Part shown: positions 46,301 through 57,787 of the stretch, piece after piece
How the letters are laid out: the number at the start of each line of letters is the position of its first letter
Numbering within the stretch: the stretch's first letter is position 1
Assembly (NCBI RefSeq): GCF_964204645.1
Contig: NC_134030.1
Span: forward strand, 19,909,110-19,973,109
Direction: 5' to 3'
Length of the DNA: 64,000 bases
From: Tubulanus polymorphus
Lineage: Eukaryota > Nemertea > Palaeonemertea > Tubulaniformes > Tubulanidae
The notes under the pieces: model-generated
The model's database searches: none
What the model saw: only the letters and a program-made list of their open reading frames with translations
Told to the model about the DNA's origin: nothing
Translations under genes and position numbers: made by a program

Positions 46301-49300
46301 TGATGATTGGATTGAAATGGCAGGTAATTTCAAAGTATCGTTATAAACATGTTTACCAACATTCATTTAGTTTCGAACATGATTTTGAATTTGTTACGAA
46401 TTCATTCATTCTCTACTAAAAGCCTAGAATATTTCATATTGATTGAAACAGATTTCTATTAGTCAACGTGTAAAATGTAAAATGATCTTAATTTGATAAA
46501 CTCAATTCAGTCGCTTGATATAAGTTAGATATCCTAAAGCTAATCGTCATGAACACTTCTAAAACCATTGCGATGAATGAAACTGAATTTATTTTGAACA
46601 GAATGATGGTTATTACACGTGGACTGATGGGAAACCATTGAGCTACACAGAGTGGTTTAAACCTGCTATGATAAACGAAACTATACCAGAAGTTATTCAA
46701 GGATTGATATCTCCTCTACGAAAACAACCGATAAATGACGTCAATATGCCGTGTACGGCGATGATACTGAATAATCCACGAGGTTCAGCGAACTGGGTTC
46801 GATTCCCGTGTCAAATCGAGGAGACTCGAACAACTTTCATTTGTGAAAAAGACAACGATAACTCCTCATCGACTAAAAATCACAAATTACCTGTTGCAGA
46901 AGAAAACTATACTTATTATTCGGGGATATTGGAATCAGATAACTCCACGTGTTTTAAGGGATGGATTGGTATAGAAGGATATTGCTATCAGATACTTACA
47001 GCCTGGGATACTCACAGATTGTCGATTCCGGAAGCTGAGGAAATGTGTCAAACAATTGGTGGTGAAATAGGTATAGTATCCAATGATGTTATAATTCAGC
47101 ATTTGATTCAAATATTTCATTATGAACATCAATATGGTGCTGTACTAGCAAAGGCTACGGAAAGTGAATTTCTTGCTCTGGATCCAGTTTTGACCAGAGA
47201 TGAAATAACATATAAAAAAACGGTGAAATGGTCAGTGACTGTCTTTGATAATGTCACAGATGTAGCGCATTCAGTGCTATGTTCCTACAATGCAACTGGT
47301 GAAGAGTTGGCTTCTATAAGTGGTTGTAAATCGTGGCAATTTGAATGTAACGATCACAGATGTATCAGCGATCATCGTGTATGTGATACCAGAAACGACT
47401 GTCAACACGGTGATGATGAACTCGATTGTTCGAAATCAATCTTACAGAGTCAGTTACACTGTACCGATGGAGAAGTTATATCTGTTAGTAATTTGTGCGA
47501 TTTTGTACGAGATTGCGCTGACGGATCAGATGAGAACTCGTGCTATCATACTTCATGTTCCTCTGAACAGTTTAAGTGTAGCAATGGACAATGCGTGGGT
47601 AAATATAATCAATGTGATGGACTGGTTGATTGTAAAGATAAATCTGATGAGATCGGCTGCTCTTCGGATGAATGTAACGGGTTTCTGTGTGTAAATGGTG
47701 AATGTATCAGTTCTCTGTTGTATCGGGATGGTGTTGTAGATTGTGCTGGTAGCCTCGAAGAAGATGAGATTGTCGTCAACATAACAGTTACACCAAAGAT
47801 TAACTGTACTACAGAGAACTACTGTACGACTAATTTCACAAACTTATGTAAGAAATCCGATGAACAAAGATGTTCTTTCGATTCTCCTCACTGTTATTCT
47901 AGACGTCACAGATGTATTTTAGAAAGGATGCCGATTGGTTACCCGGTATGTAGAAGGCTCGAACATATACAAAGTTGTACTGATTTCAAATGTCCAGCTG
48001 GTGCTGCAAAATGTCCAGCATCTTACTGTATACCGATGGGACAGGTGTGCGATGGTCGATCCGATTGTCCTAACTCAGAAGATGAGCGAAACTGCAGGAC
48101 TTTGTCATGTCCTGGCATGTTTAAGTGTGGCCAAGAAAACCGATGCATACCTCAATCTGAAGTTTGTGATGGTGTCGTCAATTGTAAACATACCACTGAT
48201 GACGAAGCTTTCTGTGACGTCATATGTCCAAAGGAATGTAAATGTCAAGGTCATTTGATTGATTGCGATCATGCTGATTTCGAAGAAATTACTGATCTTT
48301 TCTCGGCATCAACTCGAGTTCTGATTTTGTCAAGAAACCAGGTTGTATTCAATGAGTCAACATTTTCTTCGTACCTCTATTTACATTTCCTTGATATTTC
48401 ACGTAACAATTTGTCTTATATTGTTCCAAACGCGTTCTCAAACCTGCATAATCTACATACATTAGATCTTACCTATAACCGCATAATATCATTTTCTGAG
48501 AATACATTCGCCGGTTTGTATAGTTTGAAAAAACTTTTGTTTTTTGGAAATCCAGTGAGATATTTAGAAGAAGGCAGTTTTCATGGTTTAAAGTCATTGA
48601 GCGATCTCGATCTTCACGGACTTTCCTTGTCGTTACTCGGTGGAAATGTGTTCAGTGGTTTATCCGCTTTAGAGTCGTTAAATATCAGCAGTAACGTGAT
48701 CAAATATATTTCACCAAATGCGTTCGCCGGATTAACAAAACTAAGAAATCTGGATCTAACCAAAAATTCTGAAGTCATATCCGTACAAAGAAACGTTTTT
48801 GACAGTCTTACATTATTGAGTTCTTTGGCTTCTGACGCGTACAAATTTTGTTGCATGGTTCCGAATGTTGACCAGTGTCTCCCGGAAGCCGACCAATTTT
48901 CATCTTGTTCCGACCTGATGGGTAACACTGTTCTTAGAGCAATCATTTGGGCGATCGCTTCATTCAGCTTTTTTGCCAACATCATCGTAATTTCACTTCG
49001 CGTTCAAGCGTTACGCATTTCATCCTCTGAATCACGTAACACATCCTCTGATATCCTAATCATTAATATTGCCACCTGCGATTTTCTCATGTCAATTTAT
49101 CTTTTTCTGATCGCTGGAGCCGATTACGTCTATAAAAGTGTTTATTTCCTCAATTCTGAAAGGTGGACAGATAGTTCACTGTGTCGACTCGCTGGGATTT
49201 TAGTAACTCTTTCGTGCGAAGGGTCTTTGCTTTTTCTCCTGATTCTAACCCGTCAAAGATACTCGAATATCGTCGATCCATTTTCTGGAAGCCCAATTAT

Positions 49301-49832
49301 ATCATCGACATATGTGTCCGGTATTTGCTGTATATGCTGGATCATTTTGGGCAACATTTCAATGCTACCGCTGTCGTCATCTTCTTATTTCGGACATAAC
49401 TTTTACGGCACAACTGGTGTTTGTTTACCTATGAATTTACTATCCATCGATGTCCACGCCTGGCAATATTCATTCGCTATATTTGCCGTGTTTAACTCGG
49501 TCGTACTTGCTACAATAATGATGACGTATGCACAGATGTATAGACTCGTATCTGGAAGCAGGTCCGGCTCGGGTAGAGCTGATCCTACCGAATTGGTTCT
49601 GGCACGTAGGAGTTTAGTGATAAATCTGTGTAATTTATTTTGCTGGTTACCGATAATTATCGTTCAGTTTTGCGCTGTATTGCGAGTAGAAATACCGAAC
49701 CAAGTGGCGGCTTGGTTGGCGGTACTTTTCCTACCGATTAACTCGTCACTGAATCCACTTCTTTACACCATCCTCACTATTGATGTTAAATCTATTTGGG
49801 CCAGAAATAAACGCGTTTTGAAAACTCGCTGA
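43340..49832 (+). CDS. Receptor copy R5: apparently intact CUB/C-type-lectin/LDLa/LRR GPCR
   Basis: Exons 43340-44572, 44971-46323 and 46602-49832 join in phase 0 and encode about 1,938 residues with no interruption. The start gives MVSVHFVVLMLFGMDRLRAL..; an ATG six bases upstream and the in-frame ATG at 43379 are alternatives. Domain order is as in R6. The copy is chimeric: exon 1 up to about 44398 is the R3 type, and from about 44420 it is the R2 type, including intron 1, exon 2 and exon 3. The last exon-1 codon is TGG where the others have TTG. One residue near the C-terminus is Trp instead of Arg (SIWARNKR). A solo LTR interrupts the 3' UTR; AATAAA lies after it at 50485-50490, and the LTR offers its own at 50343-50348. 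It is a likely plasma-membrane receptor with unknown ligand. Confidence 0.88.
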
Positions 49833-49956
49833 ACCATTCGACAGTCAAACCCTGACTATGCACTCTAATCAGAATGCAGCGAAATCTTTTCAGATGAAAT
49901 ATATTATATACATAAACAAATACGTAGCAAACGTGTGGACTCGAGAACGAACTGAT

Positions 49957-50463
49957 TGTCACCCTGATATAATTTGCATATTTCATAATCATATAAATCT
50001 ACAATGTCATATCGAACAGTTCATAATATTTCATAGCTCTACTACATATTAATGATAATGATAATAATAATAATAATAATATAATATAACTTATGACTAT
50101 AGTGTCAATATGTGCTTTAAGGTCGTAATCAACATGTGACATTACTCAACATGTTTTCACGATAATTAGCTATAGCCAGTGCTCATCGATAATTAATCAA
50201 TGTCTCTCAAACATGTCACTAGGTGTTTGTTTGTGAGTCCTGATGTCTACAACTTGTCTGACACCTAGTTCTCACATTATACTCATGATTCTGTATATAA
50301 AGACTATGTAAAGCTATGATAATGATTCTCATTCCGGGATGCAATAAAGATTGTACATATAAGGTTTAACTGCCTTGTTGTTCCTGATGGATGGAATCCT
50401 GTACCGCTGGTGTAAATGCTAGTTCCCCAGCCAGCCTGCCGATACAACAACCAGCCGGTTACA
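49957..50463 (+). mobile_element. Solo LTR in the R5 3' UTR
   Basis: The insert starts TGTCACC and ends GGTTACA (TG..CA ends) and is flanked by TGAT at 49953-49956 and 50464-50467, present once in other copies. Inside are TATATAAAG (50294-50302) and AATAAA (50343-50348), the order expected of an LTR promoter and poly(A) site, plus an ATA-rich microsatellite near 50052-50095. No internal retroviral-type coding region is present, so it is a recombined solo LTR, probably of a Ty3-like element. Confidence 0.75.
50052..50095. repeat. ATA/ATG microsatellite
   Basis: A run of ATA and ATG triplets passes into AT-rich sequence, inside the solo LTR. Confidence 0.8.
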
Positions 50464-50965
50464 TGATACTTGCTTATACGTTCCAATAAAAAAAATGACG
50501 ACACTTCAAGATAATATCGCAAAGTAATGAAATCATCGAATGGGTTTCGAATCGTGTCCAGAAATACGACGTAGCGATAAGAATACACGCTAGGAGAGCT
50601 GAGTAATGTCATCTAATATGAGTTGTAACACCGATTATCCTGACAGTTAATTACGCTTATTTTATATCAGGATGATTTAATAAATTATGTAAGCTGGAAA
50701 TAAAAGTGCCAAATAGTGGTACATGTTCTACGTTCATCGACAAAACCGTATCTGAGCGCTTCAATGTTTAATCGAAGGATAAAGCTTGCGTTGCTTTCGT
50801 CCATTCAAAGTCCTACGCCCGGAGGAGGTGGGATCACTTCAAATGCGTGTCGATCCATATGGACATTATCGACGCTGTTAAAGGTGATCTACGTCTTTTG
50901 AATTCAGTCGTGTTCAGTATGTTCTTGCCAGTTTCTCGTTTATTAATCTTTTATAGCCTCGGCCT

Positions 50966-51305
50966 TCAACACTCCCCTGACAAAGAATATAAGTATCGTC
51001 TAATGCACTGAGTTAGGTGTACTCGGGCCCACAACGGGAACGACAATTGAATCAATCGCTCAACACTGATCAGAATGATTACCGAGTTCCGATGCATCTT
51101 CGCCGTGTGCCGAAGACCGTCACAGTACACAGTAAACACCACCGACACTCCGAAAAAAATAATTCAAATATCGGAATTTTTCCAAGCCGTACGTCCACAA
51201 CGATACGTATTCCTTCAATGAGGTGAAGCAAAATATCGCAACCAGGTATTTTAGGATCGCAAATATTCTGAGCAGGTGGTACGTACAAATTTGTAAATTC
51301 GAGAA
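50966..51305 (-). pseudogene. GPCR TM2-TM3 relic, frameshifted copy
   Basis: Counterpart of 16155-16500. A 22-base insertion near 51150-51172 breaks the minus-strand frame between the two hydrophobic segments; SVIILISVERLIQLSFPLW is still readable. The 24-bp duplication is reduced to one unit. Confidence 0.45.
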
Positions 51306-51336
51306 CAATTGTAAGAAATAACCGTGAAAATTAGCG

Positions 51337-51412
51337 TTCGAACCCCTAAGCCCTCGGTTGCCTGAAGACTAGTGACCGGCGGCTTAAAACCACTCGGTCA
51401 ATGCGCCTGTTA
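51337..51412 (-). mobile_element. tRNA-like SINE head or tRNA relic
   Basis: Counterpart of 16555-16628; the A-box-like region here reads TGACCGAGTGG, one base different. Confidence 0.4.
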
Positions 51413-52221
51413 CATGAGTTCAAAGAAGATTTGGATTGTGTATTGAGCTTGGATCAAAATTTCCACCAGTTGTGATCTAGATGCTTAGTATACGTTAGTA
51501 TACTGAACGGCATCATCGATGACCAACAATATTCACCATTGAATATACGATTTACTCACCTGTTGCACTGAAGGTTCTGGTTACTGATATTTCTGATCGA
51601 TAAACCATGCTCACGAATCGGTGTGCAAATACATTTTCTAAAAGGAGTTTAATACAAATATACAGTTTGACAGGTTGTAGTGCAGTTCGGTCGTCAAAAC
51701 AACTGACGAAAATTGTAATGAATACTTAACCTATCGTGTGAAACTGAATTAACTCACAAACATCAGTTTAAGTACCGTACTGCTATTTCCAAAATTTCGA
51801 TGTATTAAATAAGGCAGCCAAGAAAATTCACCTCCAATCAGTCGCTTGCCGGTTGAGACTGAATGGAAGATTGTTTGAATGAACCGGAACCGAATTTCCC
51901 AATTATGTACTTTGAGCATAAAACTTTTGTAAACTCGACCGCCGATCACACAACTATATCCGTACTTCCGATTTCCGATTTCAAAACGAAACCCCCTGTT
52001 TCGCTCCTGGCAGGTGTGGTGGGTTTGTAAGGGACACTCAATCAAAAAATCAAACGAAACTTACCAACCAAATAAATAACAGGGACAATCCCTATTTTAG
52101 GAAAAAAAACAAATGAAGAAGAGCCACAATTCGAAGTACACACGATAAAATCTGTCAAATTGAACCCACTGCGTTCACTAACAGCCACTGTCACGTGGAA
52201 AGCGGCAAAATTTCGGCAATA

Positions 52222-52237
52222 CGGGGGGGGGGGGGGT
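52222..52237 (+). repeat. Poly-G run upstream of P5
   Basis: A single run of about 14 G. It lies farther from the P5 TATA box (about 760 bases) than the tracts before P1, P3 and P4 because of the inserted DNA in between. Confidence 0.6.
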
Positions 52238-52996
52238 TGCTCTAAATCCGCCCCTGATTTGTGCTGCATTCTTAGGCAGTTTTTACTCCAAGTCTTCAAA
52301 TCACGAGGAATACACGTATCACAGAGGGTCGCATTACGTCACTGCAGAGAATGCGTCTCTTGGAGAAGATGGTGGAAGGCTGGGACTTAACAAAACTGTT
52401 TAGATGATATATAAGTTGTGTTTTTCTGCTTTCGTGATGGATTTAAAAACTTCTCGGTCATATCGGTTTTTATTAGGGTTTTCTGACTTTCGTCGAAAAC
52501 CCTCTTGAAATTCTGTTGATTATTATTATTATTTATTTTCCGCCGATTTCGTCAAATAAAATTCATCTTCATTCAGATTCGGCAACTGACAGCTTCGAAA
52601 CGAAATGTATAAATTGATACTGTAATAACGGTCTCTCTGAACCAACAGATTTTCTGAATGTACTTTCCATCCTATTTGAAACTTAAAATTACTTATTAGG
52701 TTACTGTAAATAAAGAATTGAATTGAATTGTTAGACAACAAGCACCGGCGAAATAACAGTTTGTGACGTCATTTAGTAAGTAAATAAAGGAGGGCTCCGA
52801 GAATTTCCAAATCACGGGAACTATACTGGGGTTAGACCATTCAACCAAAAAGTGGATTGCTCCGATAATATCCAAATCATCTCATTTTATTTTTCCCATC
52901 GAATACCCGGTAATTAATTTTTCCTTTCGATCGCATGCATCCAGAAAACCCGTTATCGCTGCTTTACAGCTATATTTTCAATTTGTATTTGAAAAA

Positions 52997-53103
52997 TATA
53001 TAATATCGCACGCAGTATTTTTCATTCATTCGTCGACTGTTCTGGCTCGAGAAAACGAGATATTGTCATTTCGAAAGTATAATACGTTGGAAGAGCGACT
53101 AAG
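52997..53103 (+). promoter_or_regulatory. P5 core promoter and non-coding first exon
   Basis: TATATAA (52997-53003) replaces the TATATAG of the other copies, and the sequence to the start site also differs slightly (CGCACGCAG for CGCGCGCAA). The 5' UTR exon is conserved and ends at 53103 with AAG|GTAAGC. The DNA upstream of the TATA box is unlike the other copies except for about 17 bases. Confidence 0.6.
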
Positions 53104-53399
53104 GTAAGCGTAGTGATAAAATATTCTAATTTAACGATAAAAGTGATACCTTGTTTCTTAAAAGCTTAAAAGTTGAACCGGCCGGCCGCCGCCTATCTAC
53201 CCTATACATTATTCTAAAAAAGAAACTATTATCAGCCATTCGACAACAAGACGCGGCGGCTATTGAAACGAATGGGTTACACATTTTATTGAAATTTACA
53301 AAAAAAAACTCGGGCGCTGCGGAGAAACAAGGTGTCATTTTTAGCCTAAAATAATATACTCCGATAAGTACCGCAGCAATTTCAGTAGCCGGAATCTAA

Positions 53400-54185
53400 A
53401 ATACGACACATGACTAAATATTTTTTTTCTGCTGAAAATCATGCATCGATTAATTGATCAATGACGTGTCACTGATCATACCGTTTAGCATAGTAGTATA
53501 TTCTACGGTTATATGTAGATTTTCACCGATGGAGATCTCAATATAAATTACATAAAATTCATAACCAAATTCATTATTCCTGAAGATGACTATTAGGATA
53601 TAGTCGAAACGTTGAATAAACTACTAAGCTCAAAGTAACATTTTCGGACTTTTTCTTATCATTGTGGGATTCTCTCTACATCGCGTCAACACGGATATAG
53701 TGTTCTATCAATCGTGTTCATAACCAAATTATTCTATAATAAATGATTTTCTATAATTGAGGTTAGGAACTAATTTCAAACGAATATCTTTTGACTAGAT
53801 CATTTGGGCTGAGGAACCAAACTTGGAAGCGACTCTGAAGACAAAAAATGAATTATCGATGATTATCTATATTAGATATTTAAAGCTTATCACTCACGGA
53901 AAGAAACGACAGAGACTTGTTCCTGCGATGCCCAAACACTAGCAATGCGGCCGCCCTGCAATCACTTCATAGCACGGCATTCAAACCAGCGATTCAAACC
54001 CGTTACACTGCTCTGCACTAAATCAAAAATACATCAAGTATTCTTTATGAATTTTTGACTATATCTATTATCAGTTCCTTTTTTTCTGTGTAGCTGCGTT
54101 ATTTCAAACCTGGCTCATTCTCTGACGAAAAGGTTCGCTCATTGAGAGCCTATTTGAAAACTGTCGCAATATCAATTTTCTTTTC
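53400..54185. mobile_element. Extra segment in the 5' UTR intron of P5, as in P1
   Basis: This block is nearly identical to 4052-4830, including the GACTAT/ATAGTC hairpin and CGAAACGTTGAATAAA near 53579-53620. It ties P5 to P1 by descent or conversion. Confidence 0.4.
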
Positions 54186-54257
54186 GAATTTTTGAAAATG
54201 CCAAATTGCAAATATATTTTATTCAAATTCTAGGCGAAGAAAATGCTTGCTTACACA

Positions 54258-54918
54258 ATGACTCGCATATGTGCTTTTGCTGCGATTGTGGCCAGTGCCG
54301 CGGCCTTCAGTGGTGAGTTAAGACTGGGAAAATAATACTCAGCTTCATGAGATTTCATAAAATGATATAATTCAATTCACAATTATCATTAAACATTTAG
54401 TATCCGTTTATCGACGGAACGAATTGATTCGATAGATATATTTCACAAAATGACACATATACATTATGACAAAAACCCTTTTAATTGACGTGCAACATAT
54501 TGTTATTATACACATGTATTTTTTAACACCCTGGCCCGCTAAGCGCCACGCTAGAAGCGGGTTCGATGTTTCTTTTTCCCAATACCCACATCAGAGAAGA
54601 ACCTCCGACCAAGAAACTCTGCCGCCTCCAGGGTTTGAACCCATAAACCCTGGATTGATGAGAGCAGTGTCAGGCGGCTTATACCACTCGGCCACTGCGC
54701 CTCTCATCTGTTATCCTCATCGGGATCATCATTATAGTCCTACATCTGGGGCGGGAGTTCCATTATTTCTTCAATTTAGGTAAAAACGTCTTTCACTTCA
54801 AAATTCAATTTTTAATTTCATGCTTTTTGAAAATATAGATTGCCATCCAAAGGACTGGACGTGTGACGATAGCCTTAAGTGTTGCAGCAACACCTGTAGA
54901 GCTAGTATTTGTTCCTGA
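54258..54918 (+). CDS. P5: secreted six-cysteine mini-peptide, exons 54258-54312 and 54839-54918
   Basis: The 44-residue precursor has the longer signal end (AAAFS) shared with P1, but the upstream ATG (54243) is in frame here. Cysteine spacing is unchanged. The first loop has Asp where the others have Gly, next to the Trp. The rest follows P1, with Ser in loop two and Ile in loop four. AATAAA lies at 55088-55093. Confidence 0.75.
54514..54706 (-). mobile_element. tRNA-derived SINE in the P5 intron
   Basis: Same site and orientation as in the other copies; the A-box-like TGGCCGAGTGG and B-box-like GGGTTCAAACCC are both intact. Confidence 0.65.
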
Positions 54919-56560
54919 TCGTTGAGGACAAAGGTTTATAACGGGATATACTCGTGGTGGTTTGGGAAATGTATCCGATTATGAAACTGAACCACAGTCG
55001 GTTTTACTGACTAGGCCGTGTACTAAAAAGCTCGCACTGAATTTATATTTGTTACCGATTCTTCATATCTTGTACTAAATTTCATTCAATAAAACTGCGA
55101 GTAAATAAATCAATTGTCGGGTTGTTGACTGTTTATGATTCATCGGTCAGAGTTTTCAGAAGTTATCAGAAGTGCCATTCGATCGGCGGTGAAGAACATT
55201 CATCGTCAATTAAAAAGGACTACTCGTTAGCAAAAGTCCAAAAACTCCCTAATTCAATTATTTCAGTCCCAGGGTTTAAATGTTTCATATGCATCCATCC
55301 ATATTAAGATATGTCGGCGATTTTCTTGTGACGTCACGCAACCTCGTATGAAACTGAGGAAAATAATATGAATTCAGTTTTAAGATGCTTTAAATGAAAT
55401 CCATTTTCGTAGTTCATTGATGCTTCGAATTTTTTTTATTAACGTATGCAAACATCGTGCAATCTTAGATGTCTATAGATTATATCAGCAATAGGTGCCG
55501 AATATAAAGAGTAAATAAACTGGCCCCGGAACTGAACCTCGGGGACTTCCACATCGAAAATCAGCAATATTACTAATTTTACCGTTTGTAGCAACTTTGT
55601 GTGTACATTCCTGAAGGTGCCTAAGATTTGAAATAATTCTGTTTTGAAGCTGATTAGCGGCCATACGTTCGAGCATCTTTGTGGCTACAGGTTAATAAGA
55701 TAATGATCTATAATTATTCAATTAACATAGATTTAGAAGTTGTGGTTTTTATCAATTGCTAAACCGAGCATGATTTTAATTAAACAGTTCGTAGGTACAA
55801 CACCGGTTTCCAAAGTGCAATTTATAATTCTATTAACGATTGGAACAGTAACACACTGTTTTAGAATTGGCGCGGGCAACTAAAGCATCGCCCTTATACT
55901 TCGCAAATCCACGACCCGCATCAAAATTGCTCGGAGCACCACGGCAAAACCGATCATTAACGCAACTAATGGTCAGTAGCGTATGTTCCAAACGAGCGAT
56001 GGAAATTCGCCTATTTCAAACTGGTCATTTATGCGTTAAATACAAGCACTTGAGAGACACACGGATACGCGACATCGACTTAATAGCGTAACCTGCATTT
56101 TCAAGTGTAATCAAAATCAATTTCGAAAGATTTTGCGGTTTGAAATTAAACAAATTCGTACGGATATAGTTAATGAAATTTTGAATTGATGCAAAGGTAG
56201 AAAAGTATTGAATAATGATTTTTAGGCTCATCGTGAATATTCGACGATTCTATAACTAAAATTACGTTCGGGTTGAATGTTGTCTGATAAAATATGTAAT
56301 GTCTAATGTCTAAATTCGTGTGTGAACAAATTGGAAAAATCGAAATTGGAATTAATTGGCCTTAAGAATTTTGGTAGGCAACATGGAATCTAGAAATTAT
56401 TGCTAATTGATAAACAGATCTGTAAGCAAAAAATCCAAACATTTCAAATCTAGAATCAGTTTTCAAACTAATTGCGGCAGTAACTAAAAAATCAACTTAA
56501 ATGAAGTCACAGCGAATTCTCTAATTGGACGAACTGTAATTTGTGCTCGGTTGTTGTTCG
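54919..56560. other. Spacer between P5 and R6
   Basis: It contains the P5 3' UTR and the reverse-transcriptase relic. It is shorter than the other receptor upstream regions: about 120 bases present in the others are missing near 56110. No further gene is recognised. Confidence 0.5.
55440..55695 (-). pseudogene. Non-LTR reverse-transcriptase relic
   Basis: Same relic; the DDT part of the FADDT motif is lost through a deletion near 55440-55450, so the minus-strand frame reads CTMFA and then diverges. Confidence 0.6.
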
Positions 56561-56566
56561 ATGAAA

Positions 56567-57787
56567 ATGGTTTCGGTTCATTTTGTTGTGTTGATGCAGT
56601 TCGGTATGGATCGACTGAGAGCGCTGTTTATAGCGTCGCTGATCGTCTGGCGAGTTAACATCGCACACGCTGATCTGTCTGACTCTGTGACGGTCAGTTC
56701 GTCTTGTAACAACACTTGGTACCCCGTCGATTCTACGTCCGGTTACATCGTTTCACCGAATTACCCGTCGTTAACGCGCGGTGTTGAATGTCGTTGGTTC
56801 GCCAACAGCTCTTTACCGGGGACTTTCAACATCAAACTATACTACGACATCGAGCCGTCGATATTCTGTAATGATAACTACCTTCTCGTCGGTGAGTCCG
56901 ATAACAGATTCTGCGGTGAAGGAAAACATGAGATCCGCCGTAACGATTCGATCTCGTTGATGTTTAGAAGTAACGTCGATGGTGCGTGGGGTAGTCGGGT
57001 TTATATCACATATCGTTTAGAACGGAACAATTTGAAATTAATTCACACCTGCGCAAAATACAACGAATTACCAACATCGATAGGATACAAGTTTGCTATG
57101 TTGGTAAAGCAATGTAAATTGTATTTGGAATGGATCGGGATCCCGGATGGCTTTGCTATGAATTTCACGTTTTCGGATATAAAATTCGAATTACACCCCG
57201 GCACTGATCCAGAGAAAACTGTTCAAATTCATGACGGATGGAACAGCAGTGAACTTATTGCTGTAATACCTGAACAAAGCGGGCATCCACCTTCATCCTT
57301 TTATACTAAGACAAACAAAGCTATGATCAGTTTCCTACGTGTGCGAAACGTACTTACATCACAACTATCAGTTCAGATCTATAGAATCTCTGAATGGAAC
57401 GTCTCTAATCCGTTAATTCAAATCTCTAATAACGAGTCTGGGGTGCTCATTCCTGATGACAACAGTTTACACGTAATAACTCGATCAAAACACTTACACT
57501 GCTGGTCTATCACAGTGCAGGTGTTACAGTACGTCGTCTTCAACTGGGCACGTGATCTCAGCACATCCGGCGACGTCATTGGTGTATATAAACTAGAAGG
57601 GTTACGCGTTGTAGGAACTGATATTTTACTCGGTTACAACTACCTGGAATCACTGAGTGTTAAATCTGACGGCTTTCTCGTCATACTGTGCGTTTTAATA
57701 AGACAAGGTGTTTTACCGTCGAATGTGAAAATTGAATTTGAAGTGAAATCTATTTCCATAAAAGACGTACGAGTGGATAAACCCTTG
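56567..57787 (+). CDS. R6 exon 1: signal peptide and CUB-type modules
   Basis: The mature part starts after WRVNIAHA. The first CUB domain shows SGYIVSPNYPS, ECRWF, YYDIEPS, DNYLLVGES and RFCGE in the expected order. Two weaker CUB-like modules follow: one with cysteines at the start and WIGIPDGFAMNF in the middle, and one around HCWSITVQVLQYVVF. Relative to R5 four codons are missing in a variable stretch near 57060. The exon ends with the donor TTG|GTGAGT. Confidence 0.85.

Larger units (their letters stand above)
50464..52996. other. Rest of R5 3' UTR and long-type spacer with a remodelled P5 upstream region
   Basis: It is like the spacer after R2 (GPCR relic, tRNA-like head) as far as about 52150. 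A poly-G run follows at 52222-52237, then the shared region upstream of the peptide gene up to about 52430. From about 52430 to 52975 the usual proximal upstream sequence is replaced by unrelated DNA; part of it (about 52465-52732) ends in GAATTGAATTGAATTG, like a retroposon tail. Confidence 0.55.
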
